Source of the DNA: Candidatus Methylobacter oryzae
GTDB taxonomy: Bacteria > Pseudomonadota > Gammaproteobacteria > Methylococcales > Methylomonadaceae
Direction of reading: 5' to 3'
DNA length: 64,000 nucleotides
Assembly: GCA_945861405.1 (NCBI GenBank)
Contig: CAMAUL010000003.1
Coordinates: 1 to 64,000 of the forward strand
Under the pieces are notes generated by a model. That model saw nothing but the letters and a program-made list of their open reading frames with translations, was not told the DNA's origin and ran no database searches. A program made the position numbers and the translations under genes. Positions 40,669-49,600 of this stretch are shown one piece after another (position 1 is the stretch's first letter; each line of letters starts with the position of its first letter).

Positions 40669-42078
40669 ATGAAATCAACTAAAGACATTGCCGCGCTGTT
40701 GGACGAACCTGCCTGCGAGCATAACAAGAAGGAAAAGTCCGGTTGCGCCAAACCCAAACCCGGCGCTTCGGCGGGCGGTTGCGCTTTTGACGGGGCGCAA
40801 ATTGCGTTGCTGCCGATTGCCGATGTCGCGCATATCGTTCACGGGCCTATTGCTTGTGCGGGTAGTTCCTGGGATAACCGGGGCACGCGATCTTCCGGGG
40901 CGGATTTATACCGCATCGGCATGACCACCGACTTGACTGAACAGGACATTATTATGGGACGCGCGGAAAAGCGTTTGTTCCATGCCATCAAACAGGCGAT
41001 TGACAGCTACCATCCGCCCGCCGTGTTTGTTTATAACACCTGCGTTCCGGCCTTGATTGGTGATGACATTAATGCCGTGTGCAAGTCCGCCCAGGAGCGC
41101 TGGGGCGTTCCTGTGGTGCCGATTGATTGCGCCGGATTTTACGGCACCAAGAATCTCGGCAACCGCATTGCCGGTGATGCGATGGTCAATCATGTGATCG
41201 GCACCCGCGACCCCGACCCCTTGCCTTTAACCGTTCAACGCGCGGAAATTATCATCCATGACGTTAACCTGATCGGCGAATACAACATCGCCGGTGAATT
41301 CTGGCATGTGTTGCCGCTGCTGGATGAACTGGGCTTGCGCGTGTTATGCACCCTGTCCGGCGATGCGCGGTTCCGCGAAGTGCAAACCATGCATAAGGCG
41401 GAAGTCAATATGATGGTGTGTTCCAAAGCGATGGTCAATGTCGCCCGCAAGTTACAGCAACAGTACGGCACGCCGTGGTTTGAAGGCAGTTATTACGGCA
41501 TTACCGACACCAGCCAGGCGTTAAGGGATTTCGCCAAGGCACTGCACGATCCGGATTTAACGGAACGCACCGAAGCGCTGATACTGCGGGAAGAAACCCG
41601 GATCAGGAAAGAACTGGAGCCGTGGAAAGTACGCCTAAAAGGCAAGCGGGTGCTGTTGTTTACCGGCGGCGTAAAAAGCTGGTCGGTGATTTCCGCGTTG
41701 CAGGATTTGGGTATGGTGGTGGTTGCGACCGGCACCAAGAAATCGACCGAAGAGGACAAGGCCAGAATCCGTGAGCTAATGGGCGAAGATACGGTAATGA
41801 TCGACGACGGCAGCCCGAGGGCATTGTTGAAAATCGTCCATGATTACAAGGCCGACATTTTGATCGCCGGTGGCCGCAATATGTACACCGCGTTAAAAGC
41901 CAAAGTTCCGTTTTTGGATATTAACCAGGAACGCGAATTCGGTTATGAAGGTTATCAAGGCATGCTGGAGCTGGTGCGCCAACTGGCGTTGACGATTGAA
42001 AGCCCGGTATGGGAGGCGGTTAGAGCGCCTGCGCCGTGGAGAGATCAAGGTAAAAACAGGCTGGTGAACAATGGCTGA
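40669..42078 (+). CDS. nifE: FeMo-cofactor scaffold protein NifE
   Basis: 469 residues from ATG 40669 ([19 protein letters not shown]), the usual NifE start; a TTG at 40657 is in frame but unneeded. [26 protein letters not shown] and [14 protein letters not shown] are the NifE cluster-binding segments. NifEN matures the NifB-cofactor into FeMo-co. No strong ribosome binding site is visible, which is odd for a highly expressed gene. It overlaps nifN by eight bases. Confidence 0.98.
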   Translation: MKSTKDIAALLDEPACEHNKKEKSGCAKPKPGASAGGCAFDGAQIALLPIADVAHIVHGPIACAGSSWDNRGTRSSGADLYRIGMTTDLTEQDIIMGRAEKRLFHAIKQAIDSYHPPAVFVYNTCVPALIGDDINAVCKSAQERWGVPVVPIDCAGFYGTKNLGNRIAGDAMVNHVIGTRDPDPLPLTVQRAEIIIHDVNLIGEYNIAGEFWHVLPLLDELGLRVLCTLSGDARFREVQTMHKAEVNMMVCSKAMVNVARKLQQQYGTPWFEGSYYGITDTSQALRDFAKALHDPDLTERTEALILREETRIRKELEPWKVRLKGKRVLLFTGGVKSWSVISALQDLGMVVVATGTKKSTEEDKARIRELMGEDTVMIDDGSPRALLKIVHDYKADILIAGGRNMYTALKAKVPFLDINQEREFGYEGYQGMLELVRQLALTIESPVWEAVRAPAPWRDQGKNRLVNNG

Positions 42079-43468
42079 CATCCTGAAAAGAAACAAAGCG
42101 CTATCGGTCAATCCGCTGAAAGCCAGCCAGCCGATAGGCGGCTCCCTGGCGACATTGGGTTTTAACCGCGCGATGCCGATGCTGCACGGTTCGCAAGGCT
42201 GCACCGCATTCGCCAAGGTGTTTTTCGTGCGCCACTTCCGGGAACCTATTCCGTTGCAAAGCACCGCAATGGATCAAGGCAGCTCGGTAATGGGCGCAGA
42301 CGAAAATGTTGTTGAAGGCATTCTTACCATTGCCGAAAAATCCCGCCCATCCCTGATTACTATTTTGACTACGGGGCTTGCGGAAACACAGGGCGCCGAT
42401 GTACACAGGAATGTCAGGGAGTTCAGGGAAGCCAATCCGGAATTTGCCGATGTTGCAGTCGTCGCGGTCAATACCCCCGATTTTACCGGCAGTGTTGAAA
42501 CCGGTTTTGCGGCAACCCTCACCGAAATTATTCGTGCGTTGGTGCCGGATGCCAAGGAGGCAGGCACTTATCCCGGCAAACGCAAGCGCCAAGTCAATGT
42601 CTTGGTCAATTACATGCTGACCCCCGGCGACCTGGAAGCGCTTCGGGATATTTTCGAGCAATTCCAACTCAGACCCGTTTTTGTGCCCGATATTTCAGAT
42701 TCGCTGAACGGCTGCTTGACTGATGAAGACTTCAGCCCTGTGACCATCGGCGGCACCCCGCTGTCAGAAATGGCAACGCTGGGCGATGCATTGGCAACGG
42801 TGGTTATAGGCCCGTCGCTTAGCAAAGCGGCGGAATTGCTGGCAGAAAAAACCGGCGTGCCAACCTATGCCATCGACCATCTTTACGGCTTAAAAGCCAA
42901 TGATGCGCTGATGTGTGCATTGGCTGAAATCAGCGGTAACGACGTGCCAGAACGCATTGAACGGCAGCGCTCACAGTTGCAGGACGCGATGCTGGATACG
43001 CATTTTATGCTCGGCCAATTGCGTATCGCCATTGCTGCCGATGCGGATTTGCTGAATGCGTTTGTCGAGCTGGTTCAGGAAATGGGCGCGGAAGTCGTTG
43101 CCGCCGTCACCTCCTGCAACGTGCCGCTGTTGTCGCGAATCCCCGTCGCCAGCATCAAAATCGGCGACCTTGAAGATATGGAACTGATCGGCAAGGCCAA
43201 CAAGGTGCAACTGGTTATCGGCAACTCCCATGCGGTCGATACCGCCGAACGACTGGGCACACCCATTTTGAGAGCCGGATTTCCGTTATACGACATTATT
43301 GGCGGCTATCAGAAAACCTGGATCGGTTATCGCGGCTCCCGGCAAACATTGTTTGATCTGGCCAATTTGGTCATCAATTATTCGCATGAAGAAATTCCGG
43401 TCTACCGCTCGATTTACGGCCAAAAACCGGCCAGCGAAATAACTAACTACCCGCAGACATGTCATTAA
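42071..43468 (+). CDS. nifN: FeMo-cofactor scaffold protein NifN
   Basis: 465 residues beginning [41 protein letters not shown] and the acidic [18 protein letters not shown] segment identify NifN, the NifK-like partner of NifE. The start lies inside nifE, preceded by an AACAGGCTGGTG stretch with weak GG spacing. It ends 44 bases before the nifX start. Confidence 0.98.
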   Translation: MADILKRNKALSVNPLKASQPIGGSLATLGFNRAMPMLHGSQGCTAFAKVFFVRHFREPIPLQSTAMDQGSSVMGADENVVEGILTIAEKSRPSLITILTTGLAETQGADVHRNVREFREANPEFADVAVVAVNTPDFTGSVETGFAATLTEIIRALVPDAKEAGTYPGKRKRQVNVLVNYMLTPGDLEALRDIFEQFQLRPVFVPDISDSLNGCLTDEDFSPVTIGGTPLSEMATLGDALATVVIGPSLSKAAELLAEKTGVPTYAIDHLYGLKANDALMCALAEISGNDVPERIERQRSQLQDAMLDTHFMLGQLRIAIAADADLLNAFVELVQEMGAEVVAAVTSCNVPLLSRIPVASIKIGDLEDMELIGKANKVQLVIGNSHAVDTAERLGTPILRAGFPLYDIIGGYQKTWIGYRGSRQTLFDLANLVINYSHEEIPVYRSIYGQKPASEITNYPQTCH

Positions 43469-43512
43469 CAAGACGCATGCAAATAGTGCAAGGCACTGAT
43501 GAGAGGAAGTTT

Positions 43513-43944
43513 ATGGAAACCGCATTAAAAATAGCATTTGCCACCACCGATATGGAAACGGTCAACCAGCATTTCGGCTCGGCCAAGTCCTTCGCCATTT
43601 ACGCTGTGGATATGGACGATGCACAAATGCTGGAAGCCGCCGAGTTTGGCGAGCTCAGCCAGGACGGCAATGAAGACAAGCTGTCGGTCAAGATTGACTT
43701 GCTGGACGGCTGTGCGGCGGTGTATTGCCAAGCCGTTGGCGGCTCGGCCATTAACCAGCTGATCGCCAAAAACATACAGCCGGTCAAGGTGCATGAAGGC
43801 GGCAAGATTAAAGACCTGATCGTTGACCTGCAAAATGAGATGAAAGCCGGGCCATCCAATTGGTTGGCAAAAGCGATTAATCAACATAAGTCCCCCGACC
43901 CGGAACGCTTTAATCAAATGGAAGATGAGGGTTGGGACGAATAA
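43513..43944 (+). CDS. nifX: NifX, FeMo-co/NifB-co carrier
   Basis: 143 residues from ATG 43513, which follows GAGAGGAAG; earlier in-frame codons overlap nifN and lack support. The single cofactor-binding domain shows VNQHFGSAKSFAIY and QAVGGSAINQLIAKNIQPVKV, matching NifX. It shuttles precursor clusters between NifB and NifEN. Confidence 0.96.
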   Translation: METALKIAFATTDMETVNQHFGSAKSFAIYAVDMDDAQMLEAAEFGELSQDGNEDKLSVKIDLLDGCAAVYCQAVGGSAINQLIAKNIQPVKVHEGGKIKDLIVDLQNEMKAGPSNWLAKAINQHKSPDPERFNQMEDEGWDE

Positions 43945-43950
43945 CATTAG

Positions 43951-43980
43951 CTCGTTCCCAAGCTGGAGCTTGGGAACGAG
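43951..43980. repeat. 30-base perfect palindrome after nifX
   Basis: CTCGTTCCCAAGCT, a two-base loop, then AGCTTGGGAACGAG. It lies between nifX and the DUF269 gene. With no T-run it probably stabilises or cuts the transcript rather than ending it. Confidence 0.9.
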
Positions 43981-44016
43981 TAAACTAACAAATTTATTAC
44001 CAACGGAGAAAAAAAC

Positions 44017-44490
44017 ATGGCCACCGCTGCATTAGTCGTACAAGAAGACGACGCCAATCTGGGTTCCGATATTGTCAAAGATATGATCAAACAATTACGC
44101 GCAATTGACACTTACGATACCTACGAGGGTTGGTCGGAAGCAAAAATTATCGACCCTATCGTGTTAACTAAAGAACGGAAAAAGAACATTCCGGTAATCG
44201 GCGATCCCGATGAAATCACCATTGCCCGCTTAAAAGCCTATTACAACTCGTTGGCTACGCTGATTGAGAAAAAAACCGGCCTGATGGCGGCACCGATGGT
44301 TCATATCAGCCATGAAGGTTTCGGTCGTGCATTAATCATGGTCGGCAAACTGATTGTGGTCGATAAAATTTTGCGCGACACCCACCGCTTCGGCTTCTCA
44401 AGTCTGGAAGATCTGCGTGAAAAAAGCGATAGCCTAATCGAGAAGGCGTTGGGCTTAATTGAAAAATACAATGCGGCTGCAACTGATTGA
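44017..44490 (+). CDS. NifX-associated nitrogen fixation protein (DUF269)
   Basis: 157 residues. DTYDTYEGWSEAKIIDPIVL, RKKNIPVIGDPD, and SHEGFGRALIMVGKLIV VDKILRD in sequence match the DUF269 family, whose gene follows nifX in many diazotrophs. Its function is unknown. AACGGAG precedes the start. Confidence 0.92.
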   Translation: MATAALVVQEDDANLGSDIVKDMIKQLRAIDTYDTYEGWSEAKIIDPIVLTKERKKNIPVIGDPDEITIARLKAYYNSLATLIEKKTGLMAAPMVHISHEGFGRALIMVGKLIVVDKILRDTHRFGFSSLEDLREKSDSLIEKALGLIEKYNAAATD

Positions 44491-44501
44491 GGAATGCCTA
44501 A

Positions 44502-44717
44502 ATGACTGAAGAAGAGTTGAAAAAACTGGAAAAAGAAGTCAAAAAGAACAAGCGCTTGGCCAGCGAACAGGCGATGGAATTACATGACCTGATTGAAGAC
44601 CGCCTGCCTGAAGCTTACGGTGAATTGTTGGGTATTGCGCAAGCCACTTACGTTGCTTGCAAAGCCTGGGATGAAGCCAACCAGAAACTAATTGCCGCTC
44701 AAGCTGAAGCGGCCTGA
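44502..44717 (+). CDS. DUF683 small helical protein (CCE_0567 type)
   Basis: 71 residues, almost all helix: a charged N-terminal coil ([18 protein letters not shown]) and a second helix with [15 protein letters not shown]. This small family commonly sits between the DUF269 gene and ferredoxin III in nif clusters. It ends 13 bases before the ferredoxin start. Confidence 0.88.
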   Translation: MTEEELKKLEKEVKKNKRLASEQAMELHDLIEDRLPEAYGELLGIAQATYVACKAWDEANQKLIAAQAEAA

Positions 44718-44730
44718 GCAGGGGAACAAC

Positions 44731-45048
44731 ATGTCTGAATTTGTAACCGGCGTTACCTTTGGCGGCACGGAATGGACGCCAGCCTATGTAACCGACATTA
44801 ATCAAAAGACCTGCATCGGTTGCGGTCGTTGCTTTAAAGTCTGCCCGCGCGATGTGTTCGATCTGGTGGAAAAAGACGAAGCGCTCGATCCCGATGACTT
44901 TGATGATGATTACGGCGATTTTGAAGACGACGATGACAACAGCATGGTCATGAGTTTAAAAAATAAGCTCGATTGCATCGGTTGCGAGGCTTGCTCAAAA
45001 GTATGCCCGAAGATCTGTTTTACCCACGAACATAAACAAGCTGCTTAA
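44731..45048 (+). CDS. fdxB: Nif-specific ferredoxin III (FdxB type)
   Basis: 105 residues from ATG 44731, preceded by AGGGGAA. Two [4Fe-4S] motifs, [12 protein letters not shown] and [12 protein letters not shown], flank a long acidic insert ([17 protein letters not shown]). This matches the nif-specific ferredoxin III family except that the acidic insert is strongly Asp-rich. A likely electron carrier to nitrogenase or cofactor assembly. Confidence 0.93.
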   Translation: MSEFVTGVTFGGTEWTPAYVTDINQKTCIGCGRCFKVCPRDVFDLVEKDEALDPDDFDDDYGDFEDDDDNSMVMSLKNKLDCIGCEACSKVCPKICFTHEHKQAA

Positions 45049-45066
45049 CTCAAATACAGATTAATA

Positions 45067-45256
45067 GTTCCCATGCCGGAGTGCTCATCGTTATACATAA
45101 GTTCCCAAATAACGTCATACCCGCCGGGAAGCGGGTATCCAGTGCCATGGATGGTAATTTTAAATACGTCCATGTAGTCTGGATTCCGGCAATCCCTGCC
45201 GGAATGACGTGCTTTTAAATATTTGTGTATAACAATGAGCACTCCGGCATGGGAAC
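45067..45256. mobile_element. 190-bp MITE-like element between nif genes
   Basis: Terminal inverted repeats of about 33 bases, starting GTTCCCATGCCGGAGTGCTC, differ at two positions. Inside is a different common palindrome (GTCATTCCGGCA / TGCCGGAATGAC type, about 45112-45210). No coding capacity. The nif genes on both sides are intact, so the element appears tolerated in the transcript. Confidence 0.85.
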
Positions 45257-45285
45257 GATAAACAATTTTTAAAAGGATCACGATC

Positions 45286-45609
45286 ATGCCCAGACCCGAA
45301 AAACACGTATTCGTATGCACCCAAAACCGTCCGCAGGGACATCCCAGAGGTTCCTGCGCCAGCAGCGGTTGCGCTGAAATCATGGATGCATTCATGGATG
45401 AAATACAAGTCCGCAACCTGTTTGAAAAAATCGCCCTGACCAACACCGGCTGCATGGGGCCGTGCGGAATGGGGCCCAGCGTTCTGGTTTATCCTGAAGG
45501 TGTTATGTACGGCAAACTGAAAAAGGACGACGTCAAAACTATCATTGAGCAGCACCTGCTCGGCGGCGAACCGGTTGCCAACCTGATGGTTCCAGCCGAA
45601 GTTTGGTAA
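45286..45609 (+). CDS. Thioredoxin-fold [2Fe-2S] ferredoxin
   Basis: 107 residues. HVFVCTQNRPQGHPRGSC gives the first two cluster cysteines and TGCMGPCGMGPSVLVYPEG the next two, as in the Clostridium pasteurianum/Azotobacter 2Fe ferredoxin family; A. vinelandii has one in its nif region. It binds NifDK in Azotobacter. AAAAGGAT precedes the start. Confidence 0.92.
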   Translation: MPRPEKHVFVCTQNRPQGHPRGSCASSGCAEIMDAFMDEIQVRNLFEKIALTNTGCMGPCGMGPSVLVYPEGVMYGKLKKDDVKTIIEQHLLGGEPVANLMVPAEVW

Positions 45610-45623
45610 CCTGAGGAACCCTT

Positions 45624-45998
45624 GTGGATTTGTCCGAGCAAATCAAAACCAACCGCGATCTGGGGACATCTGTTTGCCAGCGACTGACGGAAGAAATCAA
45701 CGAACTGGGTTTTGCCTCAGCGGAAATCCAACACTATCCGATTTACGATAATGCCGTCTTTATACTGATCAAAGACCCTTATACCGGCGGGCATAACTTG
45801 ACCGGCTACTGGTACAATGAGGCTAACAAACAGCGTATCGGTAGGCTTCAGTTTAATAGCGACGGCACTTTTTATGCAGACTATGATGTCGTTAAACCGC
45901 ATCCAACCAAAACCAACCGCTTTGTTGAAGGCGTTACCGCTTGGGGCAAAGCTGAACAGATTAAATCTGAAGCCAAGTTATTGGAAATGGCTGAATAG
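45624..45998 (+). CDS. Small nif-block protein of unknown function
   Basis: 124 residues from GTG 45624, preceded by TGAGGAA. Not recognised. It has a helical N-terminus (SEQIKTNRDLGTSVCQRL) and a beta-rich middle with DNAVFILIKDPYTGGHNL. Two genes downstream belong to the same transcript: this gene ends five bases before the DUF364-type gene. Confidence 0.75.
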   Translation: MDLSEQIKTNRDLGTSVCQRLTEEINELGFASAEIQHYPIYDNAVFILIKDPYTGGHNLTGYWYNEANKQRIGRLQFNSDGTFYADYDVVKPHPTKTNRFVEGVTAWGKAEQIKSEAKLLEMAE

Positions 45999-46003
45999 CC
46001 GAT

Positions 46004-46954
46004 ATGGAAAATCCGGCGCGAATTTATGAACTGTTGCTGGATTATGCCGACAGCGATACGCAAGTCACCGAATTAAACATCGGCCTGGTTTGGACGGTGT
46101 GCAAAGCTCGGCACATAGGTCTGGCAATGAGCCCCGGCATTCCCACCCGCACCCTGTCGTGGCCGGGTACCTTAGCCGGTAAAACCTTGGCGGAATTGGC
46201 CGGATGGATTACCGACTGGGAGCCATACAAGGCAACGGTTGCGATGGCTGCGATTAATTGCAGCTTAAACCGCTATGAGCTGCCATCAGGAATAACCCTG
46301 CTGCCTACTCAGGGCAACGCCAATCTGGCGGTTTTCGAACACTTCATGCCCCGGCTGCAAGGTAAAAAAGTCGTTGTTGTCGGGCGTTATCCGGGCATTG
46401 AACGTTATGCCGAGCAAATCAATCTCAGCATCATCGAGCGGCAACCCACCGCTTCCGACTATCCCGACCCCGCCTGCGAATTTTTACTGCCCAATGCCGA
46501 CTGGGTATTTTTAACGGCCAGTTCCATTACCAATAAAACCTTCCCGCGCTTGGCTGAGCTTGCCCAACACGCCACCACCGTGTTGATGGGGCCGACGGTG
46601 CCCTGGCTGCCCGAACTGCACGAATTCGCCATTGATTATCTGGCTGGCGTTGAAGTAATCGATCCGATAAAACTGTATCAAACAGCGGCTGAAGGCGGCG
46701 GCGTGCGCATTTTTGAAGATGCCGTGCGTTACCGGATAGTCGACCTGACGCCAAGCAATAGCATGACGTGGCTGAAGAACCAGATAGCTCAGGACTATGA
46801 AGACAAACAACGACTAAGCCTGGCAATGGAGCAATGGTACGGCACAGGCAAGCAAGGCCGGTTTCCTGAATTTGACCGGCTCAATCAGGTAACGACCAAG
46901 CTTTCTCGCATGGACAGCAGTTATAAGCGTCTGTGGGACGCACAACCGAATTAA
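46004..46954 (+). CDS. DUF4213/DUF364-type protein, putative metal-chelate handling
   Basis: 316 residues in two parts: a DUF4213-like N-terminus (ELNIGLVWTVCKA) and a Rossmann-like DUF364 domain with GKKVVVVGRYPGIE, TASSITNKTF and LMGPTVPWLPEL. The family is thought to handle heavy-metal chelates. In an NifA-linked block, molybdenum handling is a plausible guess. About 55 extra residues follow the DUF364 domain. Confidence 0.78.
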   Translation: MENPARIYELLLDYADSDTQVTELNIGLVWTVCKARHIGLAMSPGIPTRTLSWPGTLAGKTLAELAGWITDWEPYKATVAMAAINCSLNRYELPSGITLLPTQGNANLAVFEHFMPRLQGKKVVVVGRYPGIERYAEQINLSIIERQPTASDYPDPACEFLLPNADWVFLTASSITNKTFPRLAELAQHATTVLMGPTVPWLPELHEFAIDYLAGVEVIDPIKLYQTAAEGGGVRIFEDAVRYRIVDLTPSNSMTWLKNQIAQDYEDKQRLSLAMEQWYGTGKQGRFPEFDRLNQVTTKLSRMDSSYKRLWDAQPN

Positions 46955-46970
46955 GTCCTGCGCTTTTGTT

Positions 46971-46986
46971 TGTAAGGTTCCCGACA
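46971..46986. promoter_or_regulatory. NifA-type upstream activator sequence
   Basis: TGT-AAGGTTCCCG-ACA is an exact TGT-N10-ACA match 116 bases before the next -24/-12 element, just after the DUF364-type gene. Confidence 0.65.
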
Positions 46987-47101
46987 ATCAATTACAAAAT
47001 AACCTGCATTGTTGGTTAAGACATCAAACGCCACGACAACCGAACCGACAAAACAGATTTATCTATCTGTTTTAAAATCAAAATTCACAAATAACACAAC
47101 A

Positions 47102-47117
47102 TGGCATAAAGCATGCT
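47102..47117 (+). promoter_or_regulatory. Candidate sigma-54 promoter of the Mop-like transcript
   Basis: TGGCAT-AAAGC-ATGCT keeps GG and GC 12 bases apart. It differs from consensus at the last base of the -24 block and the first of the -12 block. It starts 43 bases before the small Mop-like ORF, and a NifA-type site lies upstream. Confidence 0.65.
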
Positions 47118-47159
47118 AAATCAAAAGTTATTACTTAAAAAACAGGCAAGGATAATGTC

Positions 47160-47330
47160 ATGAAACCCAGTATTCATAACCAATGGCACGGTATCATCAA
47201 AGTCAATAACGGCAATATCGTATCGGAAGTCAGGCTGGAAATAGCCCCCAATGTCTCAGTGCTTGTTACGGTTTCTACAGGCTCTGATGAAGCACATGGG
47301 ATTAATGAGCCAAGCACCCAGCGCCGCTGA
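47160..47330 (+). CDS. Small Mop/TOBE-like protein, possibly shortened
   Basis: 56 residues, starting MKPSIHNQWHGII, with KVNNGNIVSEVRLEIAPN in the strand positions of a molybdate-binding Mop domain. Mop proteins usually have about 68 residues and end with a KASxV-type strand, which is missing here, where the sequence ends in NEPSTQRR. GCAAGGAT precedes the start. A molybdate reserve would suit a nif block, but the metal role rests on weak resemblance. Confidence 0.5.
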   Translation: MKPSIHNQWHGIIKVNNGNIVSEVRLEIAPNVSVLVTVSTGSDEAHGINEPSTQRR

Positions 47331-47405
47331 TTTCCCTGCTCAGTATTTATGTCCGCAGAACAACTTGCACTCGCACTATTTATTTAATTATCTGGAGAAA
47401 AAACA

Positions 47406-47975
47406 ATGCTACTAGAAACCTACCAAGACAAAGGATTATTAACGGTCACTTTAGTCAACGGTCAAACCGGCACTGCCGGTGTTTACGCCTATCGCGGCGA
47501 CTTGGTTATCAAAGAGGGATCGCTGCGCGAAGGCTCAACAACCGACCGTAGACCGCCCGAAGCCCTGCTGATCCATTCCGCCCTGATCATTGAAAACGAC
47601 AAGATTAAGTTCATCAACGGCCTGTTGCCTACCCTCGATTTACTGCCCGTTTTTGTTGAAAAATACAAAGCCGATATTGCACAAGACTGCCTTGCTTTAA
47701 TCTATGTTGAGAATATCGGCAAAGGCATGCAGGTTGAATTGGAAAGCGTCACCTATAAATTAATCCCTTTCAAGCAAGGCCTGGTTTGGAATGAATTGCT
47801 CGAAGAATTGTATATTGAAAAAAGCGAGCTAAAGAACCAATCTGCCGAAGATAAAGTAGCCATCGCTTACGAAGCGGCCAAATCGTATACCCCAAAAACG
47901 CCGCTCGTTTCATTTGCCGAAGCGGAAGACAATACCATCGAGGTGGTTAAAGAAGCCGCTGTGGGTGCCATTTAA
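47406..47975 (+). CDS. Unknown protein on the Mop-like transcript
   Basis: 189 residues, not recognised. The first half is beta-rich (LTVTLVNGQTGTAGVYAY, LIHSALIIENDKIKFING), the second helical and acidic. TCTGGAG lies nine bases before the start. It shares the transcript of the Mop-like ORF and ends in a strong terminator. It has no membrane helix, cysteine motif or nucleotide-binding loop. Confidence 0.75.
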   Translation: MLLETYQDKGLLTVTLVNGQTGTAGVYAYRGDLVIKEGSLREGSTTDRRPPEALLIHSALIIENDKIKFINGLLPTLDLLPVFVEKYKADIAQDCLALIYVENIGKGMQVELESVTYKLIPFKQGLVWNELLEELYIEKSELKNQSAEDKVAIAYEAAKSYTPKTPLVSFAEAEDNTIEVVKEAAVGAI

Positions 47976-48087
47976 AATCCACACAATTTCATAAAATTCA
48001 GGGTTACAAATTTTGGCATTATTAATGCTTAAATATTTACAAGCTTAACTGCTTTCGATCAACCCTTTCCTGAGCGTTGTACCTTCC

Positions 48088-48120
48088 GCGCCCTATTTTC
48101 TCGACTAGGGCGCTTTTTTT
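48088..48120 (+). terminator. Rho-independent terminator
   Basis: GCGCCCTA (48088-48095) pairs with TAGGGCGC (48106-48113) around a 10-base loop, then seven or more T. It closes the transcript from the promoter at 47102. Confidence 0.9.
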
Positions 48121-48306
48121 CTGCGAATACCCCGCAGCCCATAAAGCACAACGCGTACGATTATGGCAGACGACTTGCTTAGTTAATCTGTAGGGCTATC
48201 TGCATAGACCTTAATCCAAAGCAACAGCACCACTGGATATCCGATAACCATATTTACAACAACAAAATCCATTTTATTGTTGGCTTTACTACAACCGAAC
48301 CTTCAT

Positions 48307-48686
48307 ATGACGATGAAATACAAAACCATTTCCGTAGCCGATTCTAAAAAACTGATTAAAGAATCCAAACCTATGATTCTGGATTGTCGGGCCATGAAAG
48401 ATTACAGGGCAGGACATTTGGAAGACGCCCTGCACGTTCATGAAGACCTGAAACTATCATTAGCCAAACGCGGCGACAAGCAGCGCAGTTTGCTGATCTA
48501 TTGTTATTACGGCCATGCAACCGCAAGGGGTGTCCCCGCTATTCGTAAGAAATGCATTAGCATTTCAACGATAGCGTGACCAGCGAGCACCTTGCCGAAT
48601 TTTTCAGCGATTTCGGCTTTCAGGATGTTTACAGCCTGGAAGGCGGTTACTCCAACTGGAAAGAACATCATTTACCAGGAGATTAA
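48307..48686 (+). pseudogene. Frameshifted nif-linked rhodanese
   Basis: From ATG 48307 the frame gives MTMKYKTISVADSKKL.. with DCRAMKDYRAGHLEDALHV and YCYYGHA, then loses the family pattern. In another frame, from about 48570, EHLAEFFSDFGFQDVY SLEGGYSNW resumes the rhodanese C-terminus and stops at 48684-48686. A TAG precedes that part (about 48553). The junction has about 40 unmatched bases. A rhodanese gene (rhdN) lies in the Azotobacter nif region. Active-site cysteine YCYYGHA is in the first fragment. Confidence 0.72.
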
Positions 48687-48687
48687 A

Positions 48688-49401
48688 ATGGAAGCATTGC
48701 CCCGAGAACTAGCCTTACGCATTGCCTTAGCATCGCGCATCCTGCCGGGAATCGATATACCCAGGCTGCTGGAAATATTACATGAGCGCGTCGGCTCGCC
48801 GCTGGATGATGAAAAGTTAAAAGCCGTCACCGTCACCAATCTCAAAACCGGCTTAGGCAGCCTGGATGGCGAAGAAGACGGCGAGGACATCGGCATCGGT
48901 CTTGCCAATATCAAATTGGCGGTGCGTTACCTGTGGGGTGACGAGGCTGAAGATGAAGATCTGCCGGAAATCATGCCTTATAAGGACGGCGACATGCCCG
49001 ACTCTATCCGCGTCGCAATCGGCTCAAACAGCGGCGCGCTGATTAACGGGCACTTCGGTTCCTGCATCCGTTTTCTGGTTTACCAGTTATCGCAGCACGA
49101 TTACCGGCTGGTTGATATACGCTCGACCATTGAAGCCGACAGCAGCGACGACAGAAACCTGTTTCGCGCCAATTTGATTAAAGACTGTCATGTGATGTTC
49201 GTGCAATCCATCGGCGGCCCGGCGGCGGCCAAAGTGATACGCGCCGATATTTACCCGATCAAAATTCCCGATGTAACCGAGGCCATAGACCAATTGAAGG
49301 AATTCCAGAAAGTATTCGATGCGCCGCCGCCGTGGTTTGCCAAAGCCTTGGGGCGTTCGGCGGAGGAACGGGTCAGGTTTGCTCATGATGAGGTTTGTTA
49401 A
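48688..49401 (+). CDS. Second NafY-like cofactor-binding protein
   Basis: 237 residues from ATG 48688, preceded by CAGGAG; codons upstream in this frame belong to the broken rhodanese region. N-terminal helical domain (MEALPRELALRIALASRILP) and C-terminal binding domain with INGHFGSCIRFLVYQ and SIGGPAAAKVIRADIYPIK. It is clearly paralogous to 19191-19886 along its whole length, with an acidic insert (GEEDGEDIG) between the domains. Confidence 0.88.
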   Translation: MEALPRELALRIALASRILPGIDIPRLLEILHERVGSPLDDEKLKAVTVTNLKTGLGSLDGEEDGEDIGIGLANIKLAVRYLWGDEAEDEDLPEIMPYKDGDMPDSIRVAIGSNSGALINGHFGSCIRFLVYQLSQHDYRLVDIRSTIEADSSDDRNLFRANLIKDCHVMFVQSIGGPAAAKVIRADIYPIKIPDVTEAIDQLKEFQKVFDAPPPWFAKALGRSAEERVRFAHDEVC

Positions 49402-49427
49402 GGCACACTGATACAATAGGGCATTCT

Positions 49428-49456
49428 GAATCCCGTTCGCCCTGAGCCTGTCGAAG
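49428..49456. repeat. Dispersed CTTCGACAGGCTCAG repeat, copy 2
   Basis: Reverse orientation of the motif at 3715-3743 (reading GAATCCCGTTCGCCCTGAGC). It is flanked by GGGCTCAACACGAACGG, the usual inverted partner. Confidence 0.75.
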
Positions 49457-49600
49457 GGCTCAACACGAACGGTTTCCATACGCTCCAACTGATTTCTTTA
49501 GAATAAAGCAAGTTGTGGGAGGCAAAAGCCTGCCCGCCCGCTTTACCCCTTCCCTCCAATCCATCAGAGGGCCGATATGTAATTCGCTTAGGCCCTTAAA

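Noticed and set aside
48278..48293. TGT-N10-ACA match just before the broken rhodanese gene
   Set aside because: It lies 14 bases before the start codon with no -24/-12 element downstream, so it cannot work as a normal NifA site; a chance match is likely.
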